Positions 47,440 to 55,902 are shown, numbered from the stretch's first letter. The stretch: 64,000 bases of DNA from Stygiobacter sp. (GCA_006218045.1 VBWB01000010.1:48813-112812); one strand, 5' to 3'. Numbers and translations are program-made. Notes: generated by a model not told the origin, from the letters alone.

Positions 47440-48119
47440 TGCAGGACACCCATGATATAGCCGATGAAGACGCCAAGCACGGTCATCAACGGCAGGCCGA
47501 AACCGGCCAGCATCTTGCGGACCTTGGCGTCCTTCTTGGTGGTGAAGACGAAATGGCGTTGCATGGAGCGCACCACCACCTCGACGGCGGCGGCGCCGGC
47601 GAAATCGGTGAACACCCCGGTCACCGCCCACGGTCCGCAGGCGCCGTCCTCGAAAGTGTTGACCACGGCGCGGCTGGACTTGTCGTTTTCGTCCAGAAAG
47701 GTTTCCCAGCAGGCCTTGACCTTGCGGCCCTGCACCTTGTCCATTTGCGGCTCGATGCGCTGGAAGGTGTAGGTGGTGTCGATGACGCGGACGATGCGCG
47801 AATTGGGTTCCGGCTTGGGCGGCGGCGGCGGTGCCGGCGGCTTTTCCTCGGGCGGCGGGCCGCCGCCCATCACCGCGTGGATGGGATGGTCGGCGGGGGC
47901 CAGCATCTGCCAACGCTTGATCGCCTCGCGCGCCACGTCCAGATGCCCCTTGGCCACCAGCAACTCGGCCACCGCCTGCCAGTAATCGGCGGGGCCGGGC
48001 GGGTCGCCGTTTTCGGCCCGGGCGTTGTTGAGGGCGGCCAACAACTCGGTGCGTAGGGGCGGGGGGCCATAGATCGCCACCCAATCCTGCATCTGCGCCA
48101 GAAGATCCGCCTGAGCCAT
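47436..48119 (-). CDS. Unknown protein with proline-rich linker and C-terminal membrane helix
   Basis: 227 residues. An N-terminal helical part (LLAQMQDWVAIYGPPPLRTE; VAELLVAKGHLDVAREAIKR, TPR-like) is followed by a proline-rich linker (PPPEEKPPAPPPPPKPEPNS), a small mixed domain with cysteines (KACWETFLDENDKS, DGACGPWAVTG), and one C-terminal helix (FGLPLMTVLGVFIGYIMGV). No family is recognised. It is tightly packed between cimA (3 bp) and trmJ (overlap), so it is part of that operon and may be a membrane-tethered accessory protein. Confidence 0.72.
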   Translation of the reverse strand: MAQADLLAQMQDWVAIYGPPPLRTELLAALNNARAENGDPPGPADYWQAVAELLVAKGHLDVAREAIKRWQMLAPADHPIHAVMGGGPPPEEKPPAPPPPPKPEPNSRIVRVIDTTYTFQRIEPQMDKVQGRKVKACWETFLDENDKSSRAVVNTFEDGACGPWAVTGVFTDFAGAAAVEVVVRSMQRHFVFTTKKDAKVRKMLAGFGLPLMTVLGVFIGYIMGVLH

Positions 48120-48122
48120 GGC

Positions 48123-49766
48123 CTAGGCCTTGTCCGCGAAGCGATAGAGCATATAGGCGATGGAATCCTGCAAGGCCTCCAGCGACGCTTCCAGCACGTT
48201 GGAGTGCACCCCCACCGTGGTCCAGCGATGGCCCTGACCGTCGGTGCTTTCGATGGTGACGCGGGTCCGGGCGGCGGTGCCGGCGGTGCTTTCGACGATA
48301 CGCACGCGGTAATCGGCCAGTTCGAGGGCTTCCAATTGCGGGAAGGGGCCGGTCAGCACCTGCCTGAGCGCGGTGTCGAAGGCATGGACCGGGCCGTCAC
48401 CTTCACCCACCTGGATGTATTCGCGTCCGCCCACTTCCACCTTGACGGTGGCTTCCGACAGGGTGACCCAATGGCCGACGGCGTTGCGGCGGCGTTCGTC
48501 GATGACGCGATAGCGTTCCAGGCGGAAATAATCGGGCACCTGGCCCAGCGCCCGGCGCACCAGCAATTCAAAGCTGGCGGCGGCGGTGTCGTAGGCATAG
48601 CCCTCGTGCTCGAGGCGTTTGATCAGATCGACCAGATCGGCCACCTCGCGCGGGTCGAAATCGACCTGCATCTGCTCGACCACGTTGATCAGCGCGTCTT
48701 TCTTGACGCTGGCGATGTCGATGCCCAGATCGGCCATGCGGGCGACGATGTTGGAGCGTCCGGCCTGATCGGAAACCACGATCTGACGCACATTGCCGAC
48801 CATGGCCGGGTCGACGTGTTCGTAGCAGCTGGGGTCCTTGGCCACCGCCGACACATGCAGCCCGCCCTTATGGGCGAAAGCCGAACTGCCGACATAGGGC
48901 TGCGAGCGGTTGGGCTTCCTGTCCAGCACCTCGTCCAGCGCCCGGCTGACGCGCACCAGATTCTTCAGGTTGTCCAGGCTGATTCCGGTCTCGAAACCCA
49001 TCTTCAGCATCAGGTTGGGGATGATGCTGACCAGATTGGCGTTGCCGCAGCGTTCGCCCAGGCCGTTGATGGTGCCCTGCACCTGCCGCACCCCGGCCTT
49101 GACCGCCGCCAGAGAATTGGCCACCGCCGCTTCGGTGTCGTTGTGGCAATGGATGCCCAGATGCGAGCCGGGGATGCCGGCGGCAATGACCTCGCCGACG
49201 ATGCGTTCGATGTCGTACGGCAGCGAGCCGCCATTGGTGTCGCACAGCACCATCCAGCGGGCGCCGTTGTCATGGGCGGCTTTCAGGGCTTGCAGGGCAT
49301 AGCCCGGATTGGCCTTGTAGCCGTCGAAGAAATGCTCGGCGTCGTACAGCACCTCGGGCACCTTCTTGCCCAGTTGGGCGATGGATTCGCCGATCATGCG
49401 CAGGTTTTCGTCCAACTCGATGCCCAAGGCCACGGTGACCTGAAAGTCCCACGACTTGCCGACCATGGTCACCGCGCCGACCGGATGCTGGGTCAGGGCG
49501 CTAAGGCCGGGGTCGTTGTCGGCGGAGCGACCGGCGCGCCGGGTCATGCCGAAAGCGCACAGCTTGGATTGGCTGAACTTGGGCGGCGCGGCGAAAAAGG
49601 CATCGTCGGTGGGGTTGGCACCGGGCCAGCCGCCCTCGATATAGTCGATACCCAGCGAATCCAGCTCCCGAGCAATCTTGGCCTTGTCCGCGGCCGAGAA
49701 ATCGACGCCCTGGGTCTGGGCGCCATCGCGCAAGGTGGTATCGTAGATATAGACGCGGTTGCTCAT
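48123..49766 (-). CDS. cimA: (R)-citramalate synthase
   Basis: 547 residues from ATG 49766. The enzyme condenses pyruvate and acetyl-CoA to citramalate, the first step of the threonine-independent isoleucine route. The HMGL-like core is clear: YIYDTTLRDGAQTQGVDFS with the DTTLRDG motif, SHLGIHCHNDTEAAVANSL with the metal-binding HxH, and INGLGERCGNANLVSIIPN. A LeuA-type allosteric dimerisation domain fills the C-terminal third (about 410-547; RVIDERRRNAVGHW, HSNVLEASLEALQDSIAY). It is the first gene of the cimA-unknown-trmJ unit. Confidence 0.93.
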   Translation of the reverse strand: MSNRVYIYDTTLRDGAQTQGVDFSAADKAKIARELDSLGIDYIEGGWPGANPTDDAFFAAPPKFSQSKLCAFGMTRRAGRSADNDPGLSALTQHPVGAVTMVGKSWDFQVTVALGIELDENLRMIGESIAQLGKKVPEVLYDAEHFFDGYKANPGYALQALKAAHDNGARWMVLCDTNGGSLPYDIERIVGEVIAAGIPGSHLGIHCHNDTEAAVANSLAAVKAGVRQVQGTINGLGERCGNANLVSIIPNLMLKMGFETGISLDNLKNLVRVSRALDEVLDRKPNRSQPYVGSSAFAHKGGLHVSAVAKDPSCYEHVDPAMVGNVRQIVVSDQAGRSNIVARMADLGIDIASVKKDALINVVEQMQVDFDPREVADLVDLIKRLEHEGYAYDTAAASFELLVRRALGQVPDYFRLERYRVIDERRRNAVGHWVTLSEATVKVEVGGREYIQVGEGDGPVHAFDTALRQVLTGPFPQLEALELADYRVRIVESTAGTAARTRVTIESTDGQGHRWTTVGVHSNVLEASLEALQDSIAYMLYRFADKA

Positions 49767-49836
49767 GTTCGCCTTGGTTCCGGCTTTGGAAAGAAGAGGG
49801 GAAATGTGCCCCATGCCGGCTGCCGGGGCAAGACTA

Positions 49837-50340
49837 TTAGGGTTTTTCCACCGCCAACCGGTACAGCGTCTTCATCATCGCCGGGATTTCGCGCAGATGC
49901 GCCATCAGCCATTCGGCGCTGACACTCTCGGGCCGTGCCCCCGACAACGCCACCGTCAGGCCATGGCGGGCGAAGATCAGCCGGGCACGGGGCAGATGGA
50001 AAGTGTCGGTGACCAGTAAAAGCCGGGTCCAGCCGTGGGCGGCGATGATGGGGGCGCAATATCGGGCGTTGCCGATGGTGTTGCGCGAGCGGTCCTCGAT
50101 GACGATGCGATCGGCGGCGATACCGGCGGCCATGGCGAGGTTGCGCATGACCTGGGCTTCGGGGGTGGGGTGGTTGACGGCACCGCCGCTCATCAGCAGA
50201 TGCGCCACCCGCCCGCCCTGGGCCAAGGCAGCGGCATGGGCGACGCGGCGGGCCAAAGCGGGCGAAGGGCTGCCGTCCGCCATCACCTTGGCGCCCAGGA
50301 CGATGGCGCAATGGAACTCGACATCCATCAGATTTTTCAT
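49837..50340 (-). CDS. DUF218 family protein (YdcF/SanA-like)
   Basis: 167 residues. The DUF218 pattern is present: CAIVLGAKVMADGSPSPAL, HLLMSGGAVNHPTPEAQVM, IEDRSRNTIGNARYCAPII and LLVTDTFHLPRARLIFARHG. Members bind nucleotide-like ligands or act in envelope sugar metabolism (SanA, ElyC). This copy has no membrane helix, so it is probably cytoplasmic, like YdcF. It is divergent from the methyltransferase gene with 35 bp between starts. Confidence 0.88.
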   Translation of the reverse strand: MKNLMDVEFHCAIVLGAKVMADGSPSPALARRVAHAAALAQGGRVAHLLMSGGAVNHPTPEAQVMRNLAMAAGIAADRIVIEDRSRNTIGNARYCAPIIAAHGWTRLLLVTDTFHLPRARLIFARHGLTVALSGARPESVSAEWLMAHLREIPAMMKTLYRLAVEKP

Positions 50341-50375
50341 ATATGCATCTTGTGGTCTGAAAAAAGGAAACCGTC

Positions 50376-51053
50376 ATGCAGCGCCGCCGCAATTCCGATG
50401 TGATTGTCGAGACCCTGGAGTTGGAAGGCAAGCGCGTCGTCGACGTCGGCTGCGGCGACGGCCATTTGTCGCGGCTGCTGGCCAAGAATGGCGCCCATGT
50501 GCTGGGGGTGGAGTGTTCGCCGCGTCAATTGGCCAAGGCCCGCGCTGCCCTGCCCATGGCGGGGGTCGAGATCGTCGATGGGGTCGGCCAGAACCTGCCG
50601 GCGGATGATGAAAGCGCCGACATCGTGGTGTTCTTCAATTCCCTGCACCACGTGCCGGCGGATTTCATGCAAGCCGCCCTGGCCGAGGCCCGCCGGGTGC
50701 TGAAGCCGGGCGGATCGGTCTATGTGTCGGAACCCATCGCCGAAGGCTTGTTCTTCGAGACCTGCAAGCCGGTGGATGACGAAACCCGGGTGCGTGCTTT
50801 GGCCCAAGAGGCGGTGCGAGGGGCGCCGGGATTGGATGTGGTTGACGAAATCACCTATCTGCACACCATCAGCATGGGTGACTACGACGCCTTTCGCGAC
50901 CGCATCATTTCCGCCAATTCCGAGCGCGAGGCCAAATTCGCTGCCATCGACGGCGACATGCGCGCCCTGTTCGCCGCCAATGGCCGCCCCAACGCCGAGG
51001 GCGGCATGGATTTCGACCAGCCCATGCGGGTCAACATCTTGCGGAAAGCCTGA
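50376..51053 (+). CDS. Class I SAM-dependent methyltransferase
   Basis: 225 residues. The SAM-binding motif I is VVDVGCGDGHLSRLLAKNG; the acidic end of beta2 is VLGVECSPRQLAKARAAL, and post-motif DIVVFFNSLHHVPAD, VLKPGGSVYVSEP complete the fold (Methyltransf_11 type). The substrate is not predictable. It is the first gene in a run with the HExxH protein, the hydrogenase-type protease and the FecR and OmpA genes. Confidence 0.88.
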   Translation: MQRRRNSDVIVETLELEGKRVVDVGCGDGHLSRLLAKNGAHVLGVECSPRQLAKARAALPMAGVEIVDGVGQNLPADDESADIVVFFNSLHHVPADFMQAALAEARRVLKPGGSVYVSEPIAEGLFFETCKPVDDETRVRALAQEAVRGAPGLDVVDEITYLHTISMGDYDAFRDRIISANSEREAKFAAIDGDMRALFAANGRPNAEGGMDFDQPMRVNILRKA

Positions 51054-51103
51054 CAACCGGGGTACATCAGGCTCGGCCCGAACCCGAGGAACCTCTTGCC
51101 GCC

Positions 51104-51766
51104 ATGATGCTGACTCCCGTCGACCACGGTACCTTGTTGCCGCTGCTGCCTGAATTTTCCGCCGCCCTGGCAGGAACCCCCCTGGCGCGCAAGGTGTTCG
51201 AGCGGGTCACCGCCATCATTCCCGACAGCGATCTGATGACTTTGTCCACCGATGAAACCCACCACGCCCAGGGGGTGGAACTGTGCCGGCAATTCGGCTT
51301 CGGCATCCTCGACGTCGATCCCAAAAGCCATTGGACCTGGGATGGCGAAAACGTCGCCATCCGCATGGAGCCCAGCGTGCTGATCCACGAGGTGGCCCAT
51401 TATCAATGCGCCGCCCCGGCGCGGCGCGCGGTGATCGATTTCGGCTTGGGCTGCGGCCCGGAAAGCGGCAAGCGGGAACCGGCCGACAGGGTGCAGACCC
51501 TGTTCTGCCCGGAGCGCGACGTGGAAGAGGCGCTGTGTTCGCTGCTGGGCATCCTGTGGGAGGCGGAACTGGGCCAGCCGGCGGTGTTGGCCTTTCTCGA
51601 GCAGAACTGGATGGAAGGCGGCGCATCCTTGCACAACGTCGCCCATTTCACCAAGATCGTGCGCTGGCTGCGGGACATGGGGCTGATCGACGATGATGGC
51701 CGGCCCACCCGGGCCCTGCGGCACGAAGGCGACGACACCTTCTTCGCCCGCTGGTTCGCCGAGTGA
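51104..51766 (+). CDS. Unknown protein with HExxH metalloprotease-like motif
   Basis: 220 residues from ATGATG at 51104/51107. A zinc-binding HExxH motif is visible in SVLIHEVAHYQCAAP, followed about 15 residues later by RRAVIDFGLGCGPESGKRE, a plausible third-ligand region. The N-terminal half (GTLLPLLPEFSAALAGTP) and C-terminal half (WMEGGASLHNVAHFTKIVRWL) are not recognised. Its stop codon overlaps the start of a hydrogenase-type maturation protease, so the two are translationally coupled. This may be an unassigned metallopeptidase working with that protein. Confidence 0.6.
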   Translation: MMLTPVDHGTLLPLLPEFSAALAGTPLARKVFERVTAIIPDSDLMTLSTDETHHAQGVELCRQFGFGILDVDPKSHWTWDGENVAIRMEPSVLIHEVAHYQCAAPARRAVIDFGLGCGPESGKREPADRVQTLFCPERDVEEALCSLLGILWEAELGQPAVLAFLEQNWMEGGASLHNVAHFTKIVRWLRDMGLIDDDGRPTRALRHEGDDTFFARWFAE

Positions 51767-52227
51767 TGAAAGCCCTGGTCGTCGGCATCGGCCATCCGTT
51801 TCGCCGCGATGACGGCATCGGGCCGCTGGTGGCTGAACGGTTGGCGGCCATGGCCGTGGACGGTGTCGACGTGCTGATCCACCACGGCGAGGGCACCGAT
51901 CTGATGACCCGCTGGCGCGGCTATGATCTGGTCGTGCTGGTGGACGCCACGGTTTCCGGCGCGGCGGCCGGGACGGTGCGCAGCTGGGACGGGGCGGCGC
52001 CGTTGCCGACATCCTGTTTCGCCAAGACCAGTCACGTCTTCGGTCTGGCCGAGGCGGTGGAAATGGCCCGCCTGCTGGGCGAGCTGCCGTCTGCCTTACG
52101 CATCATCGGTATCGAGGGCGCGGATTTTTCCCCCGGCCAGACCATCACCGCTCCCGTTCTGGCCAGCCTGGACCAAGCCGTCATGATGGTTGTGGCTTTC
52201 ATTCAGGCCTCCGCCCATGATAAGTGA
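51766..52227 (+). CDS. Hydrogenase maturation protease (HybD/HycI family)
   Basis: 153 residues from ATG 51766 (a GTG three bases earlier is less likely). The family is a nickel-dependent endopeptidase that trims the C-terminus of the [NiFe]-hydrogenase large subunit. The fold landmarks are VVGIGHPFRRDDGIGPLVAERL, where the Asp cluster lies, LVVLVDATVSGAAAG with the second acidic ligand, and CFAKTSHVFGLAEAVEMA with the histidine ligand. No hydrogenase structural or hyp genes occur within 12 kb on either side in this window, so its target is not obvious. Confidence 0.85.
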   Translation: MKALVVGIGHPFRRDDGIGPLVAERLAAMAVDGVDVLIHHGEGTDLMTRWRGYDLVVLVDATVSGAAAGTVRSWDGAAPLPTSCFAKTSHVFGLAEAVEMARLLGELPSALRIIGIEGADFSPGQTITAPVLASLDQAVMMVVAFIQASAHDK

Positions 52228-52251
52228 ACAAATATCTCTGGGGATGGGGGG

Positions 52252-52695
52252 ATGATGTATCGTTTCGTTTTAGCGACAGCGCTTTTGCTGGCCGGCCCGT
52301 CGGCCATGGCCGCCGAGGCCGCCGGTCAGGTCAAGACCCTGGACGGCACGGCCACTGTGGTGCGCGACGGTGTGACGACTTCCTTGCAGGCCGGGGCCGA
52401 TATCTTTGCCGCCGACGAGATCATCACCGCCGCCAAGTCGCGGCTGGGGCTGATTTTGCGCGATGACACCACCTTGTCCATGGGGCCGTCCAGCCGCATG
52501 GTGGTCGAACGGCTGGAATTCGAGCCCGCCGCCGACAAGCTGGGACAAGGCCTTGCCTTCACTGCCGGCACCTTTTCCGTTCAGGCCGGACAGATCGCCA
52601 AGTTGGCGCCCGACCGCACCGATATCCGCACCCCGCAGATGACTATCGGCATTCGCGGCACCTCTTTCCTGGTCAAGGTCGACGGCAATGATTAA
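52252..52695 (+). CDS. Secreted FecR-domain protein
   Basis: 147 residues with a signal peptide (RFVLATALLLAGPSAMAAEA). The rest is one FecR domain: AGQVKTLDGTATVVRDG, LQAGADIFAADEIITAAKSRLGLILRDDTT, SMGPSSRMVVERLEF, and TPQMTIGIRGTSFLVKV. There is no N-terminal sigma-factor-binding tail and no membrane helix, so this is the periplasmic stand-alone type rather than a true anti-sigma FecR. It overlaps the OmpA lipoprotein gene by 8 bp, so the two are probably expressed and function together at the envelope. Confidence 0.85.
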   Translation: MMYRFVLATALLLAGPSAMAAEAAGQVKTLDGTATVVRDGVTTSLQAGADIFAADEIITAAKSRLGLILRDDTTLSMGPSSRMVVERLEFEPAADKLGQGLAFTAGTFSVQAGQIAKLAPDRTDIRTPQMTIGIRGTSFLVKVDGND

Positions 52696-53278
52696 GCGCA
52701 TTTTCGCCCTGGCCCTGCTGGCGGCCACCGCCGCCTGTGCGCCGCAAAGCACCGTGGTGCTGGTCGCCGATGCCGACGGCCATGTGGGCCGCATCCAGGT
52801 GGAAGGCGCCGGCGGCGCCGTGCTGCTGGACCAGCCCAACACCGCCAGCGTCGCCAGTGCCGGCGAAAGACCGTCGCCGGCCAAGGCGCTGGACGAGGCC
52901 AGGATCAAGCGGACCTGGGCCGACGCTCTGGCCGCCATGCCTGATCGTCCGCTGACTTTTCAGTTGTACTTTTCCAGCGGCACCGCCGATTTGCTGCCCG
53001 AAGCCAAGGATCTGGTGCTCCAAGCGGTGGGGTTGGCCAAGACGCGGCCTCACGTCTTCATCATGATCGCCGGCCACGCCGATGCGGTGGGCTCGGACGA
53101 GGTCAATGACCGCATTTCCCGTCGCCGGGCCGAGGTGGTGCGCAACCTCGTGATTGAACAGGGATTGCCGCCCCGGGCCATCGCCGCGTCGTCGCACGGC
53201 AAGCGCAACCCACTGGTTCCCACCAAGGATGGCGTCGCTGAACCGCGCAATCGCAGAGTGACCTTAATCCTTCAATGA
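52688..53278 (+). CDS. OmpA-family peptidoglycan-binding lipoprotein
   Basis: 196 residues. A lipoprotein signal peptide with lipobox LAATAAC predicts attachment of Cys18 to the outer membrane. The C-terminal OmpA domain (about 90-196) has TFQLYFSSGTADLLPEAKD, VFIMIAGHADAVGSDEVNDRIS and RRRAEVVRNLVIEQGLPPRAI, the last containing the peptidoglycan-contacting D and R residues. The N-terminal ~70 residues (VADADGHVGRIQVEG) are a small beta-rich domain. It tethers the outer membrane to the wall and follows the FecR gene. Confidence 0.9.
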   Translation: MIKRIFALALLAATAACAPQSTVVLVADADGHVGRIQVEGAGGAVLLDQPNTASVASAGERPSPAKALDEARIKRTWADALAAMPDRPLTFQLYFSSGTADLLPEAKDLVLQAVGLAKTRPHVFIMIAGHADAVGSDEVNDRISRRRAEVVRNLVIEQGLPPRAIAASSHGKRNPLVPTKDGVAEPRNRRVTLILQ

Positions 53279-53430
53279 TTAGTGATTTTTATCAATTTGC
53301 CCCCCATGGGCTGTGGTGACGTTTTTGTGACCTAAGACAAAAGTTTGTGTTCGTTGCAACAAGAGGTTGCCTTTCTCAGCGAAAGTGTTGAGAATGCGTA
53401 GGTGGGGCATAGCCACAGGAAATTGCACAG

Positions 53431-53916
53431 ATGATCTCTACTGCCAACAATGACGTGAAAAGTCCGGGTCGCCGCGTCTCCAGCCGCGGTCGCACTCCTT
53501 CCGGGAAGCCCAACCCTATTGATGTCCATGTGGGCGCCCGGGTTCGCTTGCGCCGTACCCTTATGGGTATGAGCCAGGAAAAGCTGGGCGAGGCCTTGGG
53601 TCTGACCTTCCAGCAGGTGCAGAAGTACGAACGCGGCGCCAACCGCGTCGGCGCCTCGCGCCTGTTCGATCTGTCGCGTGTGCTTGACGTGCCGGTCAGC
53701 TTTTTCTTCGACGACATGTCGGAAGAAGTCGAAGCGCTGTCGCCGCGGCTGATTTCCGGCTTGGCCGAGGAGCCCGCTGCGTTCGAGACGGACCCCATGA
53801 CCAAGCGCGAGACCTTGGAGTTGGTGCGGGCCTATTACCGCATTACCGACCCACATGTGCGCAAGCGTGTGCTGGATCTGGCCAAGGCCTTGGGGGCGGT
53901 CGCCGATATCGGCTGA
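53431..53916 (+). CDS. XRE-family HTH regulator (SinR-like)
   Basis: 161 residues. A basic N-terminal arm is followed by the helix-turn-helix at about 35-95: VHVGARVRLRRTLMGMSQEK, LGLTFQQVQKYERGANRVG, SRLFDLSRVLDVPVSFFFDD. The remaining ~60 residues contain ETLELVRAYYRITDPHVRKR, a conserved helical tail in this alphaproteobacterial group. Its ~150-bp upstream region is AT-rich with a CTCA...TGAG inverted repeat (53376-53393 area). A shorter relative, 50 bp beyond its stop and convergent, shares the same tail (ELVRAYLAI...K). Confidence 0.9.
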   Translation: MISTANNDVKSPGRRVSSRGRTPSGKPNPIDVHVGARVRLRRTLMGMSQEKLGEALGLTFQQVQKYERGANRVGASRLFDLSRVLDVPVSFFFDDMSEEVEALSPRLISGLAEEPAAFETDPMTKRETLELVRAYYRITDPHVRKRVLDLAKALGAVADIG

Positions 53917-53965
53917 TGATCCAATCCTTTCCGGCGGCGGCCTCGTGCCGCCGCATGGATTGGTC

Positions 53966-54409
53966 CTATTCCGCTAACGGGTTTTCCGACAGCTTTCGCG
54001 CCAGTTGGTGGACCATCTGGCGTTTTTTTTCGTCCGAAATGGCAAGATAGGCGCGGACAAGTTCCAGCGCCTCACGCATGTCGTCGCCAACCGGGCCGCA
54101 ATCGTCGAATGGCGTGCCGGGAAAGCCCGCGTCCAGTTCGCGCGGCATGGCGTCGAAGAAGTAGCCGAAGGGCACGTCCAGAACCACGGTCAGGCGGTGC
54201 AGCAATTGTGGGCCGACACGTTCGCGCCCGCTTTCCATGGCCGACAGGGTTTCCGCCGGCACAGCCATTGCTCGGGCCAGATCCTCGAGGGGTAGCCCAA
54301 TGGCGTTACGTCTGGCGCGGATGCGCTTGCCCAGATGGCTATCCAGCGGGGTCGGGCGAATTTCTGCGGGAATGGGGTCCGTCACGGCACACGCAAGATT
54401 GATTGACAT
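53966..54409 (-). CDS. XRE-family HTH regulator, paralogue of the neighbouring one
   Basis: 147 residues from ATG 54409; ATG 54427 is an in-frame alternative. The helix-turn-helix (LGKRIRARRNAIGLPLEDLA, VPAETLSAMESGRERVGP, LTVVLDVPFGYFFDAMP) and the tail (ALELVRAYLAISDEKKRQMV) parallel the 53431-53916 protein over their full length, so the two are paralogues in a convergent pair. It is divergent from luxR with about 60 bp between the start codons, so it could control luxR or be controlled from the same short region. Confidence 0.87.
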   Translation of the reverse strand: MSINLACAVTDPIPAEIRPTPLDSHLGKRIRARRNAIGLPLEDLARAMAVPAETLSAMESGRERVGPQLLHRLTVVLDVPFGYFFDAMPRELDAGFPGTPFDDCGPVGDDMREALELVRAYLAISDEKKRQMVHQLARKLSENPLAE

Positions 54410-54468
54410 TGCCGCTCTGTATACCATGCGCGTTCAAGCTGTAAAACCAAGCCTTGGTGCGAGGTAAC

Positions 54469-55197
54469 ATGGTCGGTGATAATTTTCGCCTGGGCGACTT
54501 CATTGAACGGACGCTGCGGGCCGATACCGCACCGGTCTTGATGAGCGAGTTGAAATCCGCTCTGGTCCATTGGGGCTTTCCCCACATGGCCTGCGGCGCC
54601 TTCGGCGAGCCCGAGCGCCCGCTGGATGACATGTCGGTTCCTGCCGTGGTGGTGGATTACCCGGAAGAATGGCAGAAATATTACTTCGAGAAAAATTACG
54701 TCACCATTGACCCGGTGGTCACCCGGGCTTGCCAGGCCTATGTTCCTTATCGCTGGGACCAGTTGCGCGATTTGACCAATCCGCAAAAGCGGATGTTCAG
54801 GGAAGCGACCGAGGTGGGGCTGTTGCACGGTATCACCGTGCCGGTTCACGGCCCCAATGGCAGCGTTTTTGTCGCCAGTGTCGCCAGTCCCCATGCCGAT
54901 ATCGACCAGTTGCGCAGCCTGTCGGTGGCCAATATCCTGGTCACTCAAGTCTATTCGGTGTTGGTGGGAATGAGGCATCCGGGGGCGCCAAGCGCCCCGG
55001 TGTCGCTGACGGCGCGGGAACGCGAGTGCCTGATCTGGAGTGCCCGGGGCAAATCGTCGTGGGATATCGGGGTGATTTTGAACATCTCGGACAACACGGT
55101 GAATTTTCATCTCAAGAACGCCATGGGCAAATTAAAGGCTTCGACCCGCGTCTTAGCCATTGTGAAAGCTATTCGCATGGGTTTGATCGTTCCGTAA
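54469..55197 (+). CDS. luxR: LuxR-type AHL-responsive regulator
   Basis: 242 residues from ATG 54469, set by GAGGTAAC just upstream. The autoinducer-binding domain has the canonical ligand residues: W and Y in YPEEWQKYYFEKNYVTIDP, the D-P pair there, W in YVPYRWDQL, and G in LLHGITVPVH. The C-terminal GerE domain is classical: LTARERECLIWSARGKSSWD, NISDNTVNFHLKNAMGKL, and the end KAIRMGLIVP. It is followed 81 bp later by luxI, forming a standard quorum-sensing pair. Confidence 0.94.
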   Translation: MVGDNFRLGDFIERTLRADTAPVLMSELKSALVHWGFPHMACGAFGEPERPLDDMSVPAVVVDYPEEWQKYYFEKNYVTIDPVVTRACQAYVPYRWDQLRDLTNPQKRMFREATEVGLLHGITVPVHGPNGSVFVASVASPHADIDQLRSLSVANILVTQVYSVLVGMRHPGAPSAPVSLTARERECLIWSARGKSSWDIGVILNISDNTVNFHLKNAMGKLKASTRVLAIVKAIRMGLIVP

Positions 55198-55243
55198 ACC
55201 CCTCAACCTTGGCAGGATGTAATAATACTAAATTCGTCTTCTT

Positions 55244-55269
55244 CTAGCGCGTAGACATTCCAGCGCTAG
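55244..55269 (+). promoter_or_regulatory. Inverted repeat in the luxI leader, abutting the ribosome-binding site
   Basis: CTAGCGC (55244-55250) and GCGCTAG (55263-55269) are perfect 7-base arms with a 12-base spacer. The right arm overlaps the first bases of the AGGAGGAG ribosome-binding site (55268-55275). It could be an operator for LuxR or an RNA hairpin limiting luxI translation. Confidence 0.55.
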
Positions 55270-55278
55270 GAGGAGTTG

Positions 55279-55902
55279 ATGATTGAAGTTGTAAATTGGG
55301 GCAACTCACACGCATTCGGCGACTCACTTGCCGCTCATCATCGGTTGCGTCATAAATGTTTCGTCGAACGTAATGGTTGGTCAGTTCCCAGCCATGACGG
55401 CATGGAATACGATCAGTTCGACACGCCGGCCGCCACCTATCTGATCCATCGCCAGGGAAATGGTCCGGTTCGCGGCGTCGCCCGCCTGATCCCGACCACC
55501 CGTCCCTACATGCTCAAGGAATTGTGGCCCGATCTGCTGGGCGGCGACGTTCCGGCCAGTACCCAGGTTTGGGAAGCCACCCGCTTCGGCATCGATGACG
55601 ACCTGGAGCCGGCGGCCAAGCGCCGGGTGGCGGCGGAAATCGTGCTGGGCTGTCTGGAGTTCGGCATGTCCATGGGCATCGACCGCTATCTGGTGCTGAT
55701 GCCGCACCTGATCATCCGCCGCACCATCGGCGGGGCCGGTTGCAATTTCCGTTTCCTCGGTGAAACCCGCGCCCTGGCCGATTATCCGGTGGCGGCGGCG
55801 GAAATCGAGGTCAACGCCCAGGCCTTGGCTTCGGCCCGGGCCAAGATCGGCTTTCATGGTTCGCTGCTGCGCCGGCACGACAAAGCGGCGGTGGCGGCGT
55901 GA
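55279..55902 (+). CDS. luxI: Acyl-homoserine-lactone synthase
   Basis: 207 residues from ATG 55279, directly after AGGAGGAG. It makes an N-acyl-homoserine lactone from SAM and an acyl donor. The invariant LuxI residues fall at their usual places: Arg24 and Phe28 (RLRHKCFVE), Trp34 (NGW), Asp45 and Asp48 (YDQFD), then Arg in GVARLIPTTRPYML and the E-x-x-R in VWEATRFGI, with Thr in place of the common Ser. Length and acyl-pocket residues do not predict the chain length. Its stop overlaps the start of a small downstream gene. Confidence 0.96.
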   Translation: MIEVVNWGNSHAFGDSLAAHHRLRHKCFVERNGWSVPSHDGMEYDQFDTPAATYLIHRQGNGPVRGVARLIPTTRPYMLKELWPDLLGGDVPASTQVWEATRFGIDDDLEPAAKRRVAAEIVLGCLEFGMSMGIDRYLVLMPHLIIRRTIGGAGCNFRFLGETRALADYPVAAAEIEVNAQALASARAKIGFHGSLLRRHDKAAVAA

